Translations under genes and position numbers: made by a program
Notes under the pieces: model-generated
The model's database searches: none
What the model saw: the letters and a program-made list of their open reading frames with translations, nothing else
What the model was told of the DNA's origin: nothing
Part shown: one piece after another, positions 41,690 through 49,500 of the stretch
How positions within the stretch are numbered: the stretch's first letter is position 1
Layout of the letters: each line of letters opens with the position of its first letter
Source: Thermoplasmatota archaeon
Lineage (GTDB): Archaea > Thermoplasmatota > JAKEGO01
Assembly (NCBI GenBank): GCA_028279595.1
Contig: JANQNK010000004.1
Span: forward strand, 174,993 to 238,992
Direction of reading: 5' to 3'
Length of the DNA: 64,000 bases

Positions 41690-42571
41690 ATGGGGAAGAT
41701 AGCAGTCATTGGAGCAGGCAGGCTCGGTTCGACCATCGCGTTCTCGGTCATGAAGGAGCGGATCGCTGACGAGCTGGTCATCATAGACATCATCGAGAAC
41801 CTCGTCAAGGGCGAGGGGCTCGACCTCGGGCAGACCACCATCTGTCCGGTGGCCGGGTCGACAGATTACAGCAACATCGCGGGGTCCGACCTGATCATAA
41901 TCGTCGCCGGCATTGCGAGGAAGCCGGACATGACCAGGGAGCAGCTCCTCGGCACGAACGCGAAGATCATGAAGTCTGTGATCGAGCAGATCAAGATCCA
42001 CGCACCCGAAGCGCTCCTGCTCGTCGTCGCGAACCCGATGGACGCCATGGCGTACATCGCCTTCAAGGAGTCCGGCTTCGAGAGGCACAGGGTGTTCGGC
42101 ATGGGCGGGGTCGTCGACTCGAACAGGTTCAAATACTTCCTGTCTCTGGAGTTCGGCGTCCCGGTGGAGAACGTGGAGGGCGTCGTCGTCGGCCAGCACG
42201 GCGAGATAATGATACCGCTGGCAAGCTCCGTCAAGATCAACGGCGAGCCCGCTGACCCGGAAAGGGTCGCGCGCGCCGTAGCAAGGACGAAGGACGCGGG
42301 AAGGGAGGTCATCGCCCTCAAGGGCGCCACCTTCTACGCGCCGGCACACGCCACGTCGATCATGGCCAGGATAGTCATGAACGACGAGAAGGTCGTGGTG
42401 CCCAGCTCCGTCCTCTGGGAGGACGAGCAGGTGTTCGTGGGCCAGCCCATCAGGCTGGGCCGCAACGGCGTCGAGGAGGTAATGGACATGGACATGACCG
42501 ACGCCGAGAAGGAGGAGTTCAGCAGGGCCGCCAGGGCTCTGAGGGGCAACCTCGAAGCAGTGGGATACTGA
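41690..42571 (+). CDS. mdh: Malate dehydrogenase (LDH/MDH family)
   Basis: 293 residues. It interconverts malate and oxaloacetate. GKIAVIGAGRLGSTIAF is the N-terminal nucleotide fold; LVIIDI puts an acidic residue at the end of the second strand, favouring NAD. AGIARKPDMTREQLL is the substrate loop with the Arg that distinguishes malate from lactate dehydrogenases. VANPMDAMAY, and VVGQHGEIMIPL with the catalytic His, follow. An upstream in-frame start at 41630 is rejected because the TATA box and predicted start site lie between it and 41690. It is monocistronic, and the next gene faces the other way. With fumarase at 47 kb it completes the fumarate to oxaloacetate part of the cycle. Confidence 0.93.
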   Translation: MGKIAVIGAGRLGSTIAFSVMKERIADELVIIDIIENLVKGEGLDLGQTTICPVAGSTDYSNIAGSDLIIIVAGIARKPDMTREQLLGTNAKIMKSVIEQIKIHAPEALLLVVANPMDAMAYIAFKESGFERHRVFGMGGVVDSNRFKYFLSLEFGVPVENVEGVVVGQHGEIMIPLASSVKINGEPADPERVARAVARTKDAGREVIALKGATFYAPAHATSIMARIVMNDEKVVVPSSVLWEDEQVFVGQPIRLGRNGVEEVMDMDMTDAEKEEFSRAARALRGNLEAVGY

Positions 42572-42687
42572 GATCGCAGATGGGGACCGGCTCCGATTTG
42601 GGGCTTCTGCAGTGTAGATTGTAGTAGTTCGAACGAGGCCGTGACCCTGGACCCCTAACCCAACCTCGGACCAGTGATCATCAAGAC

Positions 42688-42720
42688 GCGTTGATCGCCG
42701 AAGGGCTCGCGGTCGAGCGC
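42688..42720 (+). repeat. Hairpin repeat, copy C (GCGTT/AGCGC family)
   Basis: GCGTT (42688-42692) pairs with AGCGC (42716-42720); inside, GATCGC pairs with GCGGTC, with one unpaired G on the 3' side between the helices. 33 nt, the same shape as the copies at 5474, 47178 and 47242. It lies in the 177-bp gap 42572-42748 between convergent mdh and the winged-helix gene, where no other feature was seen. Confidence 0.6.
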
Positions 42721-42748
42721 GTTCACTGCTGGGTTTTGAATGGTCCGA

Positions 42749-43831
42749 TCAAATATTGTCCAGGATCTTCCGGACCAGTGGTTCGTAAACGAGCCACTTC
42801 ACCTCGTATATCCTCGGGATGGACTGGAGGAGGACGAAGGGGTCGTTCCTCAACGTGTTGTGCTCCTGGCAGTAGGAGACGTACTCGTTGTGGAGGTACT
42901 TGAACTCCTCGAAGTCTCGGAATGCCGTGAGCATGACGCTCTCGGGGTCGCGGGCGATATTGAATATCGGCGTCTGGACAGCCCGAGTATGCTGTACGCA
43001 CTTCTGACGTCCAGAGAGCGGGATGAGCGGATTGAACTTGGAATGCGTCAGAGCGAGCATCTTGAAGCCGAGCTTCTCGAGGCTGACTATGCGGCGGCGT
43101 TCTATCAGCCGTTCCTCCAGGAAACGGTTCTTGACGCGAGTGAAGACAGGCCTGGAGCACCCGATACGTTCGCTGAGCGATGAATCGGATAGTTCTGGAT
43201 ACTTGACGAGTCCGAGGAATACACGCTTCTCGAGGTCGTTGAGCTCGGGGTAATGGACCTTCGTCTTGTTCTTCTCGGAGCTCACGTCGATGTCCTCGGT
43301 TATCGCGTCCTCGGGCTCGATCTGGAATATCCGATTGAGAAGTGGAGCGAAGTCGAAGCAGCTGAATATCGACGAGGCGTCGAACGGGAACATGACCTGA
43401 TGGATCTCCTCGAGGAAGTCGTTCTCCTCGTAGAGCTGGACGAGGTCGTCGGTGACCTTCACGTGCTCGCCTATGTTCTTGGACACAGAAAGGAATACGG
43501 CCTGGTTCGACTCGCTGACGATGGTGAAGATGTCGGAGGCCGCGAGGAGCCTTCCGCGCGAGATCGCGAGGCGGTCCTCGGTGCGGGTCTTCCGGTTGAG
43601 GGTGACGTACCAGACGACGAGGAGTTCAGAACCGAGCCTGTTGAAGACGGGGGAATGCGAGGAGTAGAAGTAACCCTCGGTCCGGAGCTTCTTCTTGATG
43701 GTCGAGAAGGTCGACTGCTTCATGTCGATCCTGTTGCAGAGCTCCTGGTCCGAGAGTAGCGGATGGCGCACGAGGTTGTACAGGACGGTCTGTTCGTTGA
43801 CCGATAATCCGCTGATATCAGCACTGTTCAT
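42749..43831 (-). CDS. Tandem winged-helix transcriptional regulator
   Basis: 360 residues from ATG at 43831. The protein is two similar halves. Each starts with a winged helix: LSVNEQTVLYNLVRHPLLSD QELCNRIDMKQSTFSTIKKKL, and later LNDLEKRVFLGLVKYPELSD SSLSERIGCSRPVFTRVKNR. Each is followed by an effector-like region of about 100 residues (LGSELLVVWYVTLNRK and LGFKMLALTHSKFNP). It resembles archaeal Lrp/IclR-like or TrmB-like regulators without a clear match. Such a monomer with two DNA-reading heads would bind direct or inverted sites alone. A TATA-like TTCTTATG 26 nt upstream supports a leaderless start at 43831; an in-frame ATG at 43861 lies inside it. Possible targets are the adjacent mdh, glcD or synthetase-domain genes. 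Confidence 0.82.
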   Translation of the reverse strand: MNSADISGLSVNEQTVLYNLVRHPLLSDQELCNRIDMKQSTFSTIKKKLRTEGYFYSSHSPVFNRLGSELLVVWYVTLNRKTRTEDRLAISRGRLLAASDIFTIVSESNQAVFLSVSKNIGEHVKVTDDLVQLYEENDFLEEIHQVMFPFDASSIFSCFDFAPLLNRIFQIEPEDAITEDIDVSSEKNKTKVHYPELNDLEKRVFLGLVKYPELSDSSLSERIGCSRPVFTRVKNRFLEERLIERRRIVSLEKLGFKMLALTHSKFNPLIPLSGRQKCVQHTRAVQTPIFNIARDPESVMLTAFRDFEEFKYLHNEYVSYCQEHNTLRNDPFVLLQSIPRIYEVKWLVYEPLVRKILDNI

Positions 43832-44054
43832 TGTAGCGACGGAGAAGGGCGATATCCGCATAAGAACCTTACTAGGGCCCGATTTCCCCTAATTTGGGCT
43901 TCGAAAGTACATCGGCATTATCGCTTCAAGCGTGATATTGTGCAACAGGGCCATGATTCTCGCAATAACGAGTTATTTCTGTGATTTTCGATGAATTGAG
44001 AATAATTTCAGCGAGATGTGTTCAGGTTATCGGGAATTTTCCATATCGACTTCG

Positions 44055-44066
44055 GAATATATTTAC
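44055..44066 (+). promoter_or_regulatory. TATA box of the synthetase-domain/larA/cupin operon
   Basis: GAATATATTTAC, predicting a start site near 44087 and a leader of about 32 nt with GGTGA before the ATG at 44119. The rest of the 287-bp gap 43832-44118 shows only AT-rich sequence. Confidence 0.55.
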
Positions 44067-44118
44067 ACTTCCCCACCGATTTTAATGGTAGAGAAGAGCA
44101 AAATATCGGGTGATTCCC

Positions 44119-45399
44119 ATGGAAAACCGAACTGCGGAAAATGGCGAGCGGGTTGCACGGATCGCGGGCGTCGACATCGACCTCGGACAGGTCGAGGAAG
44201 TGCTGTTGAGCCACGGGGCGGTCCTCGAGGCGGAGGTCATGGCGGTGGAGGACGAGGCGAGGGGCGAGCTGCTCAATGCCGTGATATCCCTGAAGGGAGG
44301 CCATCACGTATCCAACGACCTCAAGACCGAGATCGCTTGGCACGTGGGTACCGACATCGGGTATCCGTCGATATTCAAGGACATAGAGTTCATAGCGAAG
44401 GAGGTCGAGCCCCAGGTCCCGTGGGACGAGGTCCGGGAGGAGGGCGACGTCGTCTTCACCTCCGGTCACAAGATAGATATCACCGAGGTCGAGAAGGTCC
44501 TCATGCGGTACGACGAGGTCACCAAGGCCGTCGTCACCGGCGTGCCCGACGAGAGGCACGGTGAGATCCTCAGGGCATATGTGACCCTAAAGGAGGGCAG
44601 CGTACCCACCGACGACCTCAAGAGGGACCTCGCGTGGTACGCCCAGGTCGAGGTCGGCCCGATGCTCCTCTTCGAGGACATCGAGTTCGGCGACCGCCCC
44701 TCCGGAGCACCTGTCAAGGTGCCAGTCGGCAATGACGGCATGGTCGTCGTCGACGATGTCGCCATGGACGGAGGGGCCATGGAGATCTCCGGACACAGGC
44801 TCTCCACCACGGAGATCACCAACGTCCTTCTCAGTCACCCCGACATATCCGACGCGGCTGTTGTAACGGTCCCGGACGAGAGGAAGGGAGAGGTCATGAA
44901 GGCCTTCGCAAAGGTCAAGGAGGGCGTCGTTCCCTCGAACGACCTCAAGCTCGAACTGGCCTGGCTCGTTCTTACTGAGCTCAAACCCATAGGCGTCTTC
45001 AAGAGCATAGAGCTGGAGCAGGAGGAGACCGAAAAGGCACCGGTCATGGGCGAGGAGGTCCACATCTCCGGACACACGCTCCTCAGCATCGACGTCGAGG
45101 AGGCCCTCGTGAGCCACCCTTCGGTCGCCGAGGCGATCGTCGTCGGGGTCCCGGACGGCACCCACGGAGAGGCGCTGCAGGCCTTCGTCAATCTCAATAC
45201 CGACGTTCTCCCGACCGAGGCTCTGAAGGAGGAGCTCGCATGGCATGCGCGGACCGAGATCGGCCCGGAGGTCGTCTTCAGGTCCGTGAAGTTCAGGAGC
45301 TTCCTGCCCAGGGCAAAAGATAGAAGAACGTTAAGGAGCATACTCCGGGCCGACGCCCTGGAGATCCCGACGAAGATGTCCATCACCATGGCAGACTGA
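44119..45399 (+). CDS. Protein of four tandem AMP-binding-enzyme C-terminal domains, no synthetase core
   Basis: 426 residues. Four repeats of about 85 residues (about 13-97, 110-197, 219-300, 312-418) each resemble the mobile C-terminal domain of acyl-CoA synthetases. The best ones read (I/T)SGH.(L/I)..(T/I)E(I/V)...L.(S/R)(H/Y), AVV(T/G)VPD(E/G)..GE, A(F/Y)V.(L/V)KEG and (P/T).(D/N)(D/A)LK.(E/D)LAW. The large N-terminal adenylating domain is absent. Only repeat 4 keeps the terminal motif, FLPRAKDRRTLRSILR, where the catalytic Lys of LPKTRSGK-type motifs is Arg. It should therefore not be a synthetase. Binding of acyl-CoA, AMP or a synthetase partner is possible. ATG at 44119 follows GGTGAT. 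A LarA homologue and a cupin follow in the same direction. Confidence 0.82.
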   Translation: MENRTAENGERVARIAGVDIDLGQVEEVLLSHGAVLEAEVMAVEDEARGELLNAVISLKGGHHVSNDLKTEIAWHVGTDIGYPSIFKDIEFIAKEVEPQVPWDEVREEGDVVFTSGHKIDITEVEKVLMRYDEVTKAVVTGVPDERHGEILRAYVTLKEGSVPTDDLKRDLAWYAQVEVGPMLLFEDIEFGDRPSGAPVKVPVGNDGMVVVDDVAMDGGAMEISGHRLSTTEITNVLLSHPDISDAAVVTVPDERKGEVMKAFAKVKEGVVPSNDLKLELAWLVLTELKPIGVFKSIELEQEETEKAPVMGEEVHISGHTLLSIDVEEALVSHPSVAEAIVVGVPDGTHGEALQAFVNLNTDVLPTEALKEELAWHARTEIGPEVVFRSVKFRSFLPRAKDRRTLRSILRADALEIPTKMSITMAD

Positions 45400-45550
45400 T
45401 GGCCAGCGGCTCTCCGGTGGGCGGACTGTCCCCATTGGAAGTGAGAGCCTGAGCTACACCGTCCACTACGGAAAGGACGCCATCGACGTCGAGATCGAGG
45501 GTGAGGTACAGATACTCGATCCTGCCGAGTTCGAAGTAGGCGACGAGTCG

Positions 45551-46786
45551 GTGATAATCAAGAACGCCCTGGAGGATCCGATCGACTCCGTCGGGTTCGC
45601 CGAGTTCGCTGACTACGAGGATTCCCTTCTGATAATCGTCAATGACGGGACCCGGCCGACGCCGACAGCGAGGATCGTCAGGGAGATATATCCGATATTG
45701 AAGGACCATCCCGACGTCAGGTTCCTGATCGCGACCGGAGCGCACCGCGCGCCGAACCAGGAGGAGTTCGACTTCATGTTCGGCGAGCACCACGAGGAGT
45801 TCGCCGACAGGATATTCTCGCACGATGCCAGGGACGAGGATGCCATGGTCCACCTCGGGACGTCGACGAACGGCACCGAGATGTACATCAACAGGATGGT
45901 GCCGGAGGCGGACAGGATACTAGTCATCTCGAGCGTCGAGCCGCACTACTTCGGCGGCTACACCGGCGGGCGAAAGTCGTTCCTGCCCGGGGTTGCATCG
46001 TACAAGACCATAACGCAGAACCACAAGCTTGCACTCTCGAACAGGGCGCGGGCCCTGGCTCTGGACGGCAATCCAGTACACGAGGACATGATGGACGCGC
46101 TCAAGAACCTGTCCGACATGAAGGTGTTCTCGATACAGACCGTGTTGACGGGAGACCACAAGATATTCGCATGCACCGCGGGCGACCTGCACGGTTCCTT
46201 CTACGCCGCCATCGAGCAGGCCTTCAAGATATTCTGCGTTCCCCTCGAACACAGGGGTAACATCGTGGTAACGGTCGCGCCATATCCCATGGACGTCGAC
46301 CTCTACCAGTCGCAGAAGGCCGTCGAGAACGGGAAGTACGCTCTCCAGAACGGCGGTGTTCTCATCCTGGTGTCGCGCTGTACCGATGGCATCGGCGGCA
46401 AGACCTTCTTCGACCTCCTGTCCTCGGAGCCGACTCCGCAGGAGGTCCTGTACAGGATCAACAAGGACTACAAGCTCGGATGGCACAAGGCCGCGAAGAT
46501 GGCCCAGATCGGCGTCTGGGCACAGGTCTGGGCCGTTTCCGAACTACCGGAAGAGGACCTGGAGGCGATCAATATAGTATCCTACCGCGACGTCCAGAAG
46601 GCCATCGACGACGCGATCGATTTCATCAAGGAGAAGGGTTCGGAGCCGAAGACCGTGATCCTTTCGAGCGGCAGCCTGACCGTCCCGGTCCTCGAGGGTA
46701 CCGAGACCGAAGGGGGCTGGATGAGGGTCTCTACGGACGTCGGACTCGACGACCTGCTGGAAGTGCTGGACATCTCCATAGAATGA
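45551..46786 (+). CDS. larA: LarA-family protein, copy 2 (start upstream of first canonical codon)
   Basis: 411 residues from GTG at 45551. Motifs are IIVNDGTRPTPT, IATGAHRAPNQEE, FSHDARDEDA, ISSVEPHYFGGYTGGRKSFL (cofactor-binding Lys), TITQNHKLAL and YKLGWHKAAKM. It is clearly homologous to the copy at 14.9 kb. The same frame stays open and protein-like upstream to about 45434, giving a segment around LSYTVHYGKDAIDVEIEGEV that matches the N-terminal strand of the other LarA. No ATG, GTG or TTG begins it in frame: the possibilities are CTG at 45449 (after GGAAGTGA), ATT at 45434, or a frameshift from the ATG at 45399. So the true protein is probably about 445 residues. It precedes the cupin by 9 nt. 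The substrate is unknown. Confidence 0.83.
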   Translation: MIIKNALEDPIDSVGFAEFADYEDSLLIIVNDGTRPTPTARIVREIYPILKDHPDVRFLIATGAHRAPNQEEFDFMFGEHHEEFADRIFSHDARDEDAMVHLGTSTNGTEMYINRMVPEADRILVISSVEPHYFGGYTGGRKSFLPGVASYKTITQNHKLALSNRARALALDGNPVHEDMMDALKNLSDMKVFSIQTVLTGDHKIFACTAGDLHGSFYAAIEQAFKIFCVPLEHRGNIVVTVAPYPMDVDLYQSQKAVENGKYALQNGGVLILVSRCTDGIGGKTFFDLLSSEPTPQEVLYRINKDYKLGWHKAAKMAQIGVWAQVWAVSELPEEDLEAINIVSYRDVQKAIDDAIDFIKEKGSEPKTVILSSGSLTVPVLEGTETEGGWMRVSTDVGLDDLLEVLDISIE

Positions 46787-46795
46787 GGTGAGGAT

Positions 46796-47137
46796 ATGGA
46801 TGAGAAGGACGGACACATGACGGTGATCGACGTGGACCAGCTGGAGAGGGACAATCCCGAGAAGTGGACCAACTTCACGCTCTGCAGGATCAACGACTCA
46901 CTGGTAAGGATGGGAATATTCGAGGGAGAGTTCCACTGGCACCACCACGAGGACGAGGACGAGTTCTTCTACGTCGTGAGCGGGAAGCTCCTCCTGGACC
47001 TGCCGGACGAGACCGTGGAGGTCCTTCCGCACCAGGGATTCGCCGTCCCGAAGGGAGTCGAGCACAGGACCCGCGCCGAGGAGAGGACCGTGGTCCTCAT
47101 GGTCGAAGGGGACACGGTGAGTCCCAAGGGCGATTGA
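46796..47137 (+). CDS. Cupin-domain protein
   Basis: A 113-residue single cupin. Motif 1: FHWHHHEDEDEFFYVVSGKL (metal-binding His, His, Glu); motif 2: PHQGFAVPKGVEHRTRA (third His). All metal ligands are present. The family includes sugar or mannose-6-phosphate isomerase-like and small-molecule-binding proteins, so no substrate can be named. ATG at 46796 follows AGGTGA. It is the third gene of the synthetase-domain/larA operon. Confidence 0.88.
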   Translation: MDEKDGHMTVIDVDQLERDNPEKWTNFTLCRINDSLVRMGIFEGEFHWHHHEDEDEFFYVVSGKLLLDLPDETVEVLPHQGFAVPKGVEHRTRAEERTVVLMVEGDTVSPKGD

Positions 47138-47177
47138 TGGGGTGCCAAAACCGACCTCGCAGCAGAATCGGTGAGAC

Positions 47178-47210
47178 GCGTTGAAGCTGCCGAGGCCCAG
47201 CTTCGAGCGC
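47178..47210 (+). repeat. Hairpin repeat, copy A (GCGTT/AGCGC family)
   Basis: GCGTT (47178-47182) pairs with AGCGC (47206-47210); GAAGCTG pairs with CAGCTTC inside, with a lone unpaired G on the 3' side. 33 nt. It is followed by TGTTG, as in copy B. Confidence 0.65.
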
Positions 47211-47241
47211 TGTTGTCCTCTCTGTTCAGGATCCCTGAGAC

Positions 47242-47273
47242 GCGTTGTCCCCCGATCGGCCGGGGTCTAGCGC
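47242..47273 (+). repeat. Hairpin repeat, copy B (GCGTT/AGCGC family)
   Basis: GCGTT (47242-47246) pairs with AGCGC (47269-47273); the inner stem uses CCCC/GGGG. 32 nt, with the same flanks as copy A (GAGAC before, TGTTG after). The two copies stand 31 nt apart between the cupin and fumarase genes, just upstream of the fumarase TATA box. Confidence 0.65.
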
Positions 47274-47294
47274 TGTTGCGGTAATGTCGGTTAC

Positions 47295-47303
47295 CCTTTT
47301 ATC
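47295..47303 (+). promoter_or_regulatory. TATA-like box of the fumarase genes
   Basis: CCTTTTATC about 40 nt before the ATG at 47341. The predicted leader of about 16 nt contains GGGGG. Confidence 0.45.
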
Positions 47304-47340
47304 CGGAAATCACAATGCGGGGCCAATCAGGGGGCGCTAA

Positions 47341-48201
47341 ATGTTCGACAAGGACAAGTTCATAGACGCTGCCGTCAAAGGTCTCCGCGACGGCGTCGTG
47401 GAGCTGCCGCCGGACGTCACCGAGAGGATACGGACGGCGTACGAGAACGAGACGAGCGACATCGCCAGGATGCAACTGAAGGCGATACTGGACAACATCG
47501 ACCTCGCCCACGATGAGGGTCTACCTTTGTGCCAGGACACGGGCGTTCAGCTCTTCTTCGTCAAGGCTGGCTACGATTTCCCTTACCTGTCAGATGTCAT
47601 GAAAGCGATACCGGAGGCGATAGAACGGGCGACGGCCGAGGTGCCCTTGAGGCCGAACACGGTCGATCCGTTCACCGGCGTCAATCCGAAGAACAACCTC
47701 GGGCACAACATGCCGGCCGTGACTGTCGAGCTTGTCGAGGGCGACGGCGCCACTGTCATCGTATTTCCAAAGGGCGGCGGGAGCGAGAACATGTCCGCTC
47801 TCTGGATGCTCACGCCCGCAGAGGGTTTCGACGGTGCAAAGAGGAAGATCCTGGAACAGATGCAGTATGCCGCGGGGAAACCGTGCACCCCAGTGGTGCT
47901 GGGCATCGGGTTCGGCGGCGGCGCCGACATCGCACTCAAGCTCGCCAAGAAGGCGCTCCTGAGACCGTTGGGGACGGAGAATCCGATCCCGGAGGTGGCG
48001 GCGATGGAGAAGGAATTGATGGACGACGTCAACTCAATCGGCATAGGCCCCATGGGGCTGGGCGGCAGGACGACCGCTCTTGGGGTCCACATCGAACATA
48101 CGGTGAGGCATCCGGCGACGTTCCCGGTCGCCATGGTGGTCCAGTGCTGGTGCGACCGCCGGGCCATCGTCAAGCTCGACGTCAACGGGGAGGTGGTCTG
48201 A
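47341..48201 (+). CDS. fumA: Fumarate hydratase class I, alpha subunit
   Basis: 286 residues. With the beta subunit it hydrates fumarate to malate using a [4Fe-4S] cluster. LPLCQDTGVQLFF (about 61-73), GKPCTPVVLGIGFGGGADIA (about 180-199) and VQCWCDRRA (about 268) contain the three cluster Cys. NTVDPFTGVNPKNNLGHNMP and FPKGGGSENMSALWML are family motifs. The start is ATG after GGGGG. The stop overlaps the beta-subunit start by one base. Confidence 0.95.
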   Translation: MFDKDKFIDAAVKGLRDGVVELPPDVTERIRTAYENETSDIARMQLKAILDNIDLAHDEGLPLCQDTGVQLFFVKAGYDFPYLSDVMKAIPEAIERATAEVPLRPNTVDPFTGVNPKNNLGHNMPAVTVELVEGDGATVIVFPKGGGSENMSALWMLTPAEGFDGAKRKILEQMQYAAGKPCTPVVLGIGFGGGADIALKLAKKALLRPLGTENPIPEVAAMEKELMDDVNSIGIGPMGLGGRTTALGVHIEHTVRHPATFPVAMVVQCWCDRRAIVKLDVNGEVV

Positions 48202-48797
48202 TGACCGAGTACAGGCTGCAGACTCCGATAGACGAAGAGACCATCGCCGGACTGAACGCCGGCGACATCATCTACATATCAGGGACCGTCTTCACGGCGC
48301 GTGACGAGGCTCACATGGAGCTTCTCAAGGACGGGGAGCCGGAGGGTCTGGACATGACCGGGCTCGGCCTCTACCACTGCGGACCGGTGATGAAGCAGAC
48401 CGATGGAGTATGGCAGGTCGTCTCGGCCGGACCGACCACGTCGTTCAGGATGGAGACGCTCGAGCCGGGTTTCCTGGATATGTTCGGAGTCAAGGTCATC
48501 ATCGGAAAGGGCGGAATGGGGCCGGGGACCCTGGCCGCGCTCGAAAAGCACAATGTCGTTTACGCGACCTTCACGGGGGGTGCTGGAGCGCTAGCTGCAA
48601 AGGGACTTGGTCGAGTGGCTGCAGTCCATTATCTTGAAGAGCTCGGCATGCCAGAAGCGGTCTGGATCTTCGAAGCAAAGGATTTCGGCCCTCTCGTTGT
48701 CTCGATGGACGCTCACGGAAACTCGTTGTACGCCGACGTCGACGCTGAGACGAAGGCCAACCTGAAGGCTATCTTCGAGAGAAAGGGGCTTGACTGA
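48201..48797 (+). CDS. fumB: Fumarate hydratase class I, beta subunit
   Basis: 198 residues. LNAGDIIYISGTVFTARDEA (about 22-41), GLYHCGPVM (about 57), VSAGPTTSFRMETL (about 76), GKGGMGPGTLAALEKH (about 103) and FTGGAGALAAKGL match the C-terminal half of one-chain class I fumarases. ATG at 48201 is translationally coupled to the alpha subunit (TGATG). It converges on the methyltransferase gene with a 3-bp gap. Confidence 0.95.
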   Translation: MTEYRLQTPIDEETIAGLNAGDIIYISGTVFTARDEAHMELLKDGEPEGLDMTGLGLYHCGPVMKQTDGVWQVVSAGPTTSFRMETLEPGFLDMFGVKVIIGKGGMGPGTLAALEKHNVVYATFTGGAGALAAKGLGRVAAVHYLEELGMPEAVWIFEAKDFGPLVVSMDAHGNSLYADVDAETKANLKAIFERKGLD

Positions 48798-48800
48798 ACC

Positions 48801-49487
48801 TCATTCCAGGCGGTCTATCAGGTCGCCGAAGAAGCCCATCAGGGCATGGTACTCCCATTTGGTTATCACAGCGCGTCCGAAGATCCTTCTGTAGTAGGTC
48901 TCGACGCGCTCGCGGCGCGCGTCATCGTATTCAAGTATCTCAAGCAGCTCCGCCGCCCTCTCGACTAGCCTGTCGCGCTCGGATGCGGAGGCCTCCTCCT
49001 TCTCCGGGAGGTCCCAATTCCCCTTGGAGAACTCGTACAGGAAGATGCCGACGGCATGTGAGAGATTCAATATCGGATAGTCAGGGAACGCTGGTATGGA
49101 CGCGATGATGTCGCAGACAGCGATCTCCTCGTTGGATAGTCCAGCGTCCTCCCTTCCGAACAGGAGGCCGACGTTGCCCGTGAAGTCGCTGAGATGTTCG
49201 ACCAATGCTTCCGGTGTGTGAGCGAAGCGGGTCTCGCCCTTCTCGGAGCTCGTGAAGCGGCCAGTTGTTCCCACACGGATGTCGACGGGGGCGTCCTGGA
49301 TCGAGTCGTAGTACATTGCGTTCTCGAGAGTGTGGCGCCCGTGCATGGACATCCTCATGGAGTCGTCGTCCGGGCGGAAGTCGCCGACTATGGCAAGGTC
49401 ATTAATGTTGAAGTTGGCCATGATCCGAGCGACGGAACCAACGTTGCCCCCGTAGATCGGTTCGACGAGAACGACGGTGATCTTCAA
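48801..49487 (-). CDS. trmJ: SpoU-family RNA methyltransferase (TrmJ-like)
   Basis: 228 residues with a SPOUT trefoil-knot domain (1-155): VVLVEPIYGGNVGSVARIMAN FNI at the start (Asn-Val-Gly-Ser-Val-Ala-Arg motif), NVGLLFGREDAGLSNEE (about 105-121) and YPILNLSHAVGIFLYEF (about 137-153), the SAM-binding knot. The C-terminal 70 residues are helical, as in TrmJ. It probably 2'-O-methylates tRNA position 32. It starts 13 nt after the LSm-like gene, so the two are co-transcribed. Confidence 0.9.
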   Translation of the reverse strand: MKITVVLVEPIYGGNVGSVARIMANFNINDLAIVGDFRPDDDSMRMSMHGRHTLENAMYYDSIQDAPVDIRVGTTGRFTSSEKGETRFAHTPEALVEHLSDFTGNVGLLFGREDAGLSNEEIAVCDIIASIPAFPDYPILNLSHAVGIFLYEFSKGNWDLPEKEEASASERDRLVERAAELLEILEYDDARRERVETYYRRIFGRAVITKWEYHALMGFFGDLIDRLE

Positions 49488-49500
49488 GTTAGGCCTCCGT

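Noticed and set aside
47178..47273. Two tandem hairpins considered as a CRISPR array
   Set aside because: Only two units, with variable inner stems and no spacer-repeat structure; no cas genes in the window.
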